Source: Bradyrhizobium viridifuturi (GTDB lineage: Bacteria; Pseudomonadota; Alphaproteobacteria; Rhizobiales; Xanthobacteraceae). From it: a DNA stretch of 64,000 nucleotides. A program made the position numbers and the translations under genes. Below the pieces are notes generated by a model, which saw only the letters and a program-made list of their open reading frames with translations, ran no database searches and was not told the origin of the DNA. Shown here piece by piece: positions 60,616 to 64,000 of this stretch (the stretch's first letter is position 1; each line of letters begins with the position of its first letter). The stretch is taken from positions 28,257 to 92,256 of the forward strand of contig NZ_LGTB01000045.1 of assembly GCF_001238275.1 (NCBI RefSeq). The letters run 5' to 3'.

Positions 60616-62070
60616 TCACGCATAGTTGAACAGGGCCATGAAACCAAAGTCCATGTGCAGTTGCTGATGGCAGTGGAATAGCGTCGCTCCCGGATTATCG
60701 GCGACGAAGTCGAACTCGATCTCCTGGAAGCCGGCGAGCATGACGACGTCCTTGAGCACGCCGGCAGTCGGCTTGCCGCCGACCCGTACCAGCTCAAAGC
60801 TGTGACGGTGGAGGTGCAGCGGGTGGATGTCGTCGCTCGCATTCCGGAACTTCAGGCGATAGCGCCGCCCCTCGCGCACCTTGCGCGTCGGCTTCATCAT
60901 CTCCATCGAGAATGCCTCGCCGTTGAGCGTCCACTGGTTGAAGCCGTTCAGCGCACCGTTGCGCTTGACGATGGTGAACTCCATCGTCTCATCCGGCTTG
61001 GCCGGCAACGCGTCGGGCTTGCCGAACTGCGTGTAATCCCACTTGTAGGGCTTCGGCCTGGCCCATTGCGGCTTACCCTTGGCGCCGGCGTACTCGACGA
61101 TGATTCCCATCCCGCGCTTGCGGTCGTCATCGGCGAGGTCGCCCAATATCCACACGCCCGGATGATTCATCTCCACGATCGCCGAGATGCGCTCGGCCGT
61201 TCCGAGCCAGAGCACCGGCACGTCCTTCGGCGTCGGCACGGGGTTGCCGTCGAGCGCCACGATCTTGAACGAGTGCCCCGGTAGCGCGAGGCTCCGGATC
61301 TCGCCGGCGCTGCCGTTCAGGACGTGGAACAGCACACGTTCGCCCTGTTTGACGCGAACGGGCTCGCCATGTCCCAGCGTCTTGCCGTTGATCGAGAAGA
61401 GGTCGTAACCGACCTCGAAGCCCTTCGTCTTCTCCTGGGCCTCATCGTCGGATTTCCTGCCGAGATCCTTCAGCGCCCCGATTTCCTCGCCGGCCAGGAA
61501 GTCCATTGCCATGTCGCCGCCGTGGCTGAAGGACGGTGCGAACTCCTTGAGCACCAGAAACACCTCGCGATCGTAGGCGCCGGGCTCGTTCTTGGGCTCG
61601 ATGTAGACCGGGCCGACCTGGCCCGTGTACGTCCCTCGATTAAGGTCGCCGCCGGCCACGACGTGCGTGTGATAGAAGCGAAAACCGGCGGGCTTCGGCA
61701 CGAACGAGATGCGCCGCATGCCATGCGGCGGGATGAAGGGCGTGCCCTCCTCGGCCGCCCCGTCGACGTCGCTCGGGATCAACTGGCCGTGCCAGTGAAC
61801 CAGCTCCGGCACGTCGGTATCGTTGTGGACATCAACGACGGTCCGCTGCCCTTCCTTTAAGCGCAGCAGCGGGCCCGGGAACTGGCCATTGTAGAGCGTC
61901 GTCGACACGATGTGTTCCGGAGCCAATTCCGCGAGGCCCGTCGCGATACGCAAGGTGTAGTCGGCCTTCTTCTGGTCGTCCTGGGCGAATGCGGGTGCGA
62001 TCCGGCTCTGCAGGCCGACCAGAGGGACGAGTGTCCCGCCGGCGAGCAGGGAACGGCGGTCTATCGGCAT
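60616..62070 (-). CDS. Multicopper oxidase (CueO/laccase-like), Tat-exported
   Basis: A 484-residue protein. ATG 62070 has GGAGGGG upstream; the N-terminus DRRSLLAGGTLVPLVGLQ is a Tat signal. Copper ligands: VHWHGQL (about 92), YHTHVVAGG (about 134), HPLHLHRHSFELV (about 415) and FHCHQQLHMDFGFM (about 465). All four motifs, with type 1 Cys between the His of HCH, are present. It oxidises metal ions or phenolics with O2 in the periplasm. The frame is continuous with the upstream PadR gene. Confidence 0.88.
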   Translation of the reverse strand: MPIDRRSLLAGGTLVPLVGLQSRIAPAFAQDDQKKADYTLRIATGLAELAPEHIVSTTLYNGQFPGPLLRLKEGQRTVVDVHNDTDVPELVHWHGQLIPSDVDGAAEEGTPFIPPHGMRRISFVPKPAGFRFYHTHVVAGGDLNRGTYTGQVGPVYIEPKNEPGAYDREVFLVLKEFAPSFSHGGDMAMDFLAGEEIGALKDLGRKSDDEAQEKTKGFEVGYDLFSINGKTLGHGEPVRVKQGERVLFHVLNGSAGEIRSLALPGHSFKIVALDGNPVPTPKDVPVLWLGTAERISAIVEMNHPGVWILGDLADDDRKRGMGIIVEYAGAKGKPQWARPKPYKWDYTQFGKPDALPAKPDETMEFTIVKRNGALNGFNQWTLNGEAFSMEMMKPTRKVREGRRYRLKFRNASDDIHPLHLHRHSFELVRVGGKPTAGVLKDVVMLAGFQEIEFDFVADNPGATLFHCHQQLHMDFGFMALFNYA

Positions 62071-62481
62071 GTCGGGGACCCCTCCACCAGGCTGCGCCCC
62101 AGCCAGCAGTTGTCTTATCGGGTCCCGATATCGATAGTCGATGTCCGGGTGAAGGCAAGTAACTTCCGGGTGGGACGGCCGTTCCTCGATGGCCTCGCCG
62201 GTGAATTCCTTGACGCGGAGCCTGGCCAGCGCGGGCCCTTTCTTGCCCAAAGGCGTGGCCCGATAGAACTTCCGGGCGGTGCGGCCCTCGCGCTGCTTTC
62301 GAGGTTTGAGGTAGCCCCGCTGTTCCATCGCGCTCAGAAGGGGATACAGTGTTCCGGGGCTGAGCTCATAGCCGTGCCGCGCGAGCTCTTCGATGATCCA
62401 TTGACCGTAGATCTCATGCTCGGCGGCATGGTGCAGGATGTGCAGCCGGACGAAACCGCTCAGCAGATCCTTGAACTTCAT
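62071..62481 (-). CDS. PadR family transcriptional regulator (reading frame continues into the oxidase)
   Basis: The winged helix occupies about residues 1-90: FVRLHILHHAAEHEIYGQWIIEELARHGYELSPGTLYPLLSAMEQRGYL, then KFYRATPLGKKGPALARLR. After EFTGEAIEERP it has no stop; the same frame runs through promoter-like sequence to the oxidase ATG. Either a longer natural product, a true fusion of 621 residues, or one missing base (the next frame stops at CGATAA). PadR repressors control detoxification genes. Confidence 0.75.
62116..62136. promoter_or_regulatory. PadR-type operator and oxidase promoter
   Basis: Perfect palindrome TATCGGG-T-CCCGATA (62116-62130) directly beside a minus-strand -10-like TATCGA (62131-62136), with TTGCCT as -35 at 62153-62158 (16-base spacer). 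It lies before the oxidase start, inside the region that also reads as PadR coding. A similar TATCGGG site precedes the MFS gene. Confidence 0.55.
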
Positions 62482-62490
62482 TTCGGCGCA

Positions 62491-62510
62491 CCTTTATCGG
62501 GCTCCGTAAA
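62491..62510. promoter_or_regulatory. Half-conserved operator between divergent padR and MFS genes
   Basis: TTTATCGGGCTCCGTAAA in a 32-base gap shares TATCGGG and CCG with the palindrome at 62116-62130. With the starts at 62481 and 62514 the promoters must overlap the coding ends. Candidate PadR site controlling both directions. Confidence 0.5.
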
Positions 62511-62513
62511 TCC

Positions 62514-63684
62514 ATGGCTCGTCCGTCGGTCACTTCACCTGCATTTCTCTTCGTGATGACGACCGGGGTCGTCAACCTGTTCGGCGATATCACCTACGAA
62601 GGCGGCGCCAGCATCAATGGACCGTTCATGGCGACGCTCGGCGCCAGCGCCGCCATCATCAGCGTCGCGGCAGGACTCGGGGAGTTTCTCGGCTACGCGC
62701 TGCGCCTGCCGGCCGGCTATGCGGCGGACCGTACAGGCCGCTACTGGCTGATTACGTTCTTGGGCTACGTCATCAATCTATTCGCGGTGCCGGCGATGGC
62801 GCTCGCCGGAAGCTGGCAGATCGCCGCCGCCCTCGTCCTCGCGGAGCGGATAGGGCGGGCACTCCGCAAGCCTACCGTCGAAGCGATGCTGTCCTACACA
62901 ACGGGCGAGCTCGGCAAGGGATGGGTGTACGCGCTGAACACCGCGCTCGACGAGACCGGCGCGACCTTGGGGCCGCTCATCATCGCTCTGGTGCTTCTGC
63001 TGAAGGGCGATTTTCGGACCGGCTACGCCTGCCTGTCGATCTCGGCCGCGGCTGCGCTGGTCGCGCTGGTGGTCGCCCGGGTGAACTTTCCGCTGCCGTC
63101 GCGCCTTGAGCAGGGCCGCACGGCGCCGGCCAAGGATTTCGGCCGGGCCTATTGGCTGTACATGCTGGCTGGCGCCCTGTTCGCGGCCGGGCTCATGAGC
63201 TTCGAGTTGATCTCCTACCATCTGTCCAAGGCGAACATTGCCTCCGAGCAATGGATTCCGGTGATGCTCGCGATCTCGACCGCCTTCGGTGTGCTGGCGA
63301 ACCTCGCCTTCGGAAAGGCCTACGATCGAGTCGGGCTTCCGGTCGTGATCGGCGCCGTATGCGTCTCGGCCGCGTTCTCGCCCTTCGTCTTTTTGGGAGG
63401 CTTCTGGCTTGTGCTGTTCGGCATGCTGCTCTGGGGCGTCGGCTACGCGACCCAGGACACGCTGCTCAAGGCGATCGTCGCCGAGCTGTTGCCCGAAGGA
63501 AAGCGCAACTTCGCGTTCGGGCTGTACTATGCGGGATACGGTGTCGGCTGGCTCGTAGGCAGCATCGTGACGGGCTTGCTCTACGAAAACTCGCGAGCTG
63601 CGCTGATCGCGTTTTTCGATCGTGATCCAGCTTGCCTCGGTGCCGGTATTCATCCTGGCGGGGCGGCAAGAGCGTTCAAGCTGA
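62514..63684 (+). CDS. MFS transporter, frameshift near the C-terminus
   Basis: About 390 residues with twelve hydrophobic segments (GFLGYALRLPAGYAADRTGR is the first cytoplasmic signature; FGVLANLAFGKAYDRVGLP the second half). At 63612-63616 TTTTT should be TTTT: removing one T gives SIVIQLASVPVFILAGRQERSS and a stop at 63682. Uncorrected, the frame runs to 63707 with a poor tail. It is divergent from padR. Possible role in exporting a copper- or phenol-related toxicant; not shown. Confidence 0.83.
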
Positions 63685-63907
63685 TTGCCGGCGGATGCGT
63701 TGGCTAAGGTCGTCGCGGCTTCTCCACCAGGCTTGCGCAGAGCTGCCATGATCGCAGCGCCGCGATCGCGATTGCCGGCAGGACGACGGGATCTGGTTCG
63801 ATCAGTTGGCAATTTTGGAAAGCGTGCGTCGTCGAAAGGCCATCCCAGATTCAATCTTCCGAACTCGCTCTGGGGCTACGTTGGGCTGCGTCGCCCCCGA
63901 TCGAAAT

Positions 63908-64000
63908 CTAAGGGACGACGACGACTGCGCAGGGAGCGAGACTGACAACCTTGTGTGAGACGCTGCCGAGCAACAGCCCCGCCAACTGGCCGCGGCCGCG
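63908..64000 (-). CDS. Universal stress protein family, C-terminal end (runs off the right edge)
   Basis: The last 30 codons read RGRGQLAGLLLGSVSHKVVS then LAPCAVVVVP and a TAG. GRGxxxGLLLGSVSxKVxxxAPCxVVVV is the ATP-binding C-terminal signature of UspA proteins. The rest of the gene lies outside the window. The 200 bases between it and the MFS gene show nothing definite. Confidence 0.85.
   Translation of the reverse strand, partial: RGRGQLAGLLLGSVSHKVVSLAPCAVVVVP

Noticed and set aside
62071..62481. Deliberate PadR-oxidase fusion protein
   Set aside because: The internal Tat signal, strong ribosome site and promoter-like boxes before the oxidase argue for separate products.

Overview
The window is a high-GC alphaproteobacterial chromosome segment, most likely from Bradyrhizobium or a close relative. 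This rests on the gene families present (extensin-like protein, RT0821/Lpp0805-type lipoprotein, DUF1194 protein, a dxs / xseB / histone-deacetylase-like neighbourhood), on rhizobial-style palindromic intergenic repeats, and on a complete soxXYZABCD set. No replication origin, phage, insertion sequence, integrase or CRISPR array is visible.

Region 1 (1-32.9 kb) is mostly backbone housekeeping: an acyl-CoA synthetase fragment, extensin-like protein, L,D-transpeptidase, CorA, PdxH, a DnaJ-type co-chaperone, an ECF sigma/anti-sigma pair, AroC, an adenylate cyclase, ClpS, a TlyA / RNA methyltransferase / deoxyribosyltransferase operon, Dxs, XseB, a histone-deacetylase-like hydrolase, a periplasmic 5'-nucleotidase, lipid-type enzymes and a LysR / DUF1330 pair. 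It ends at a tRNA-Gln gene.

Region 2 (33.2-45.1 kb) is a thiosulfate-oxidation island in the order soxT-R-S (minus), soxV (plus), an unknown gene (minus), then soxW-X-Y-Z-A-B-C-D (plus). It is followed by two exported DsrE-like proteins flanking an exported alpha/beta hydrolase. A short repeat of the tRNA-Gln 3' end lies just beyond the last gene. Three intergenic regions share the motif ATATCRTWAWA, a candidate SoxR operator.

Region 3 (45.4-60.5 kb) is a catabolic cluster: a two-subunit Rieske dioxygenase, a crotonase, an SDR, a TetR regulator, a PaaK-type CoA ligase, a complete Liv-type ABC importer with a LivM-LivG fusion, a GlcD-type FAD oxidase, a fused indolepyruvate:ferredoxin oxidoreductase and a YciI-like protein. 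Three near-palindromic operators with the core CCGAACGNTYGG sit at its promoters. The set fits uptake, CoA activation and ring oxidation of an aromatic acid; an indole-3-acetate-like substrate is a guess. The crotonase has lost its centre and the SDR its 3' end.

Region 4 (60.6-63.7 kb) is a PadR regulator in frame with a multicopper oxidase, divergent from an MFS transporter, with shared operator-like sites. A universal stress protein fragment closes the window.

About eleven otherwise conserved genes carry single-base frameshifts, nearly all one-base deletions and several in homopolymers. They read more like uncorrected assembly indels than real pseudogenes, so broken genes should be interpreted with that in mind.
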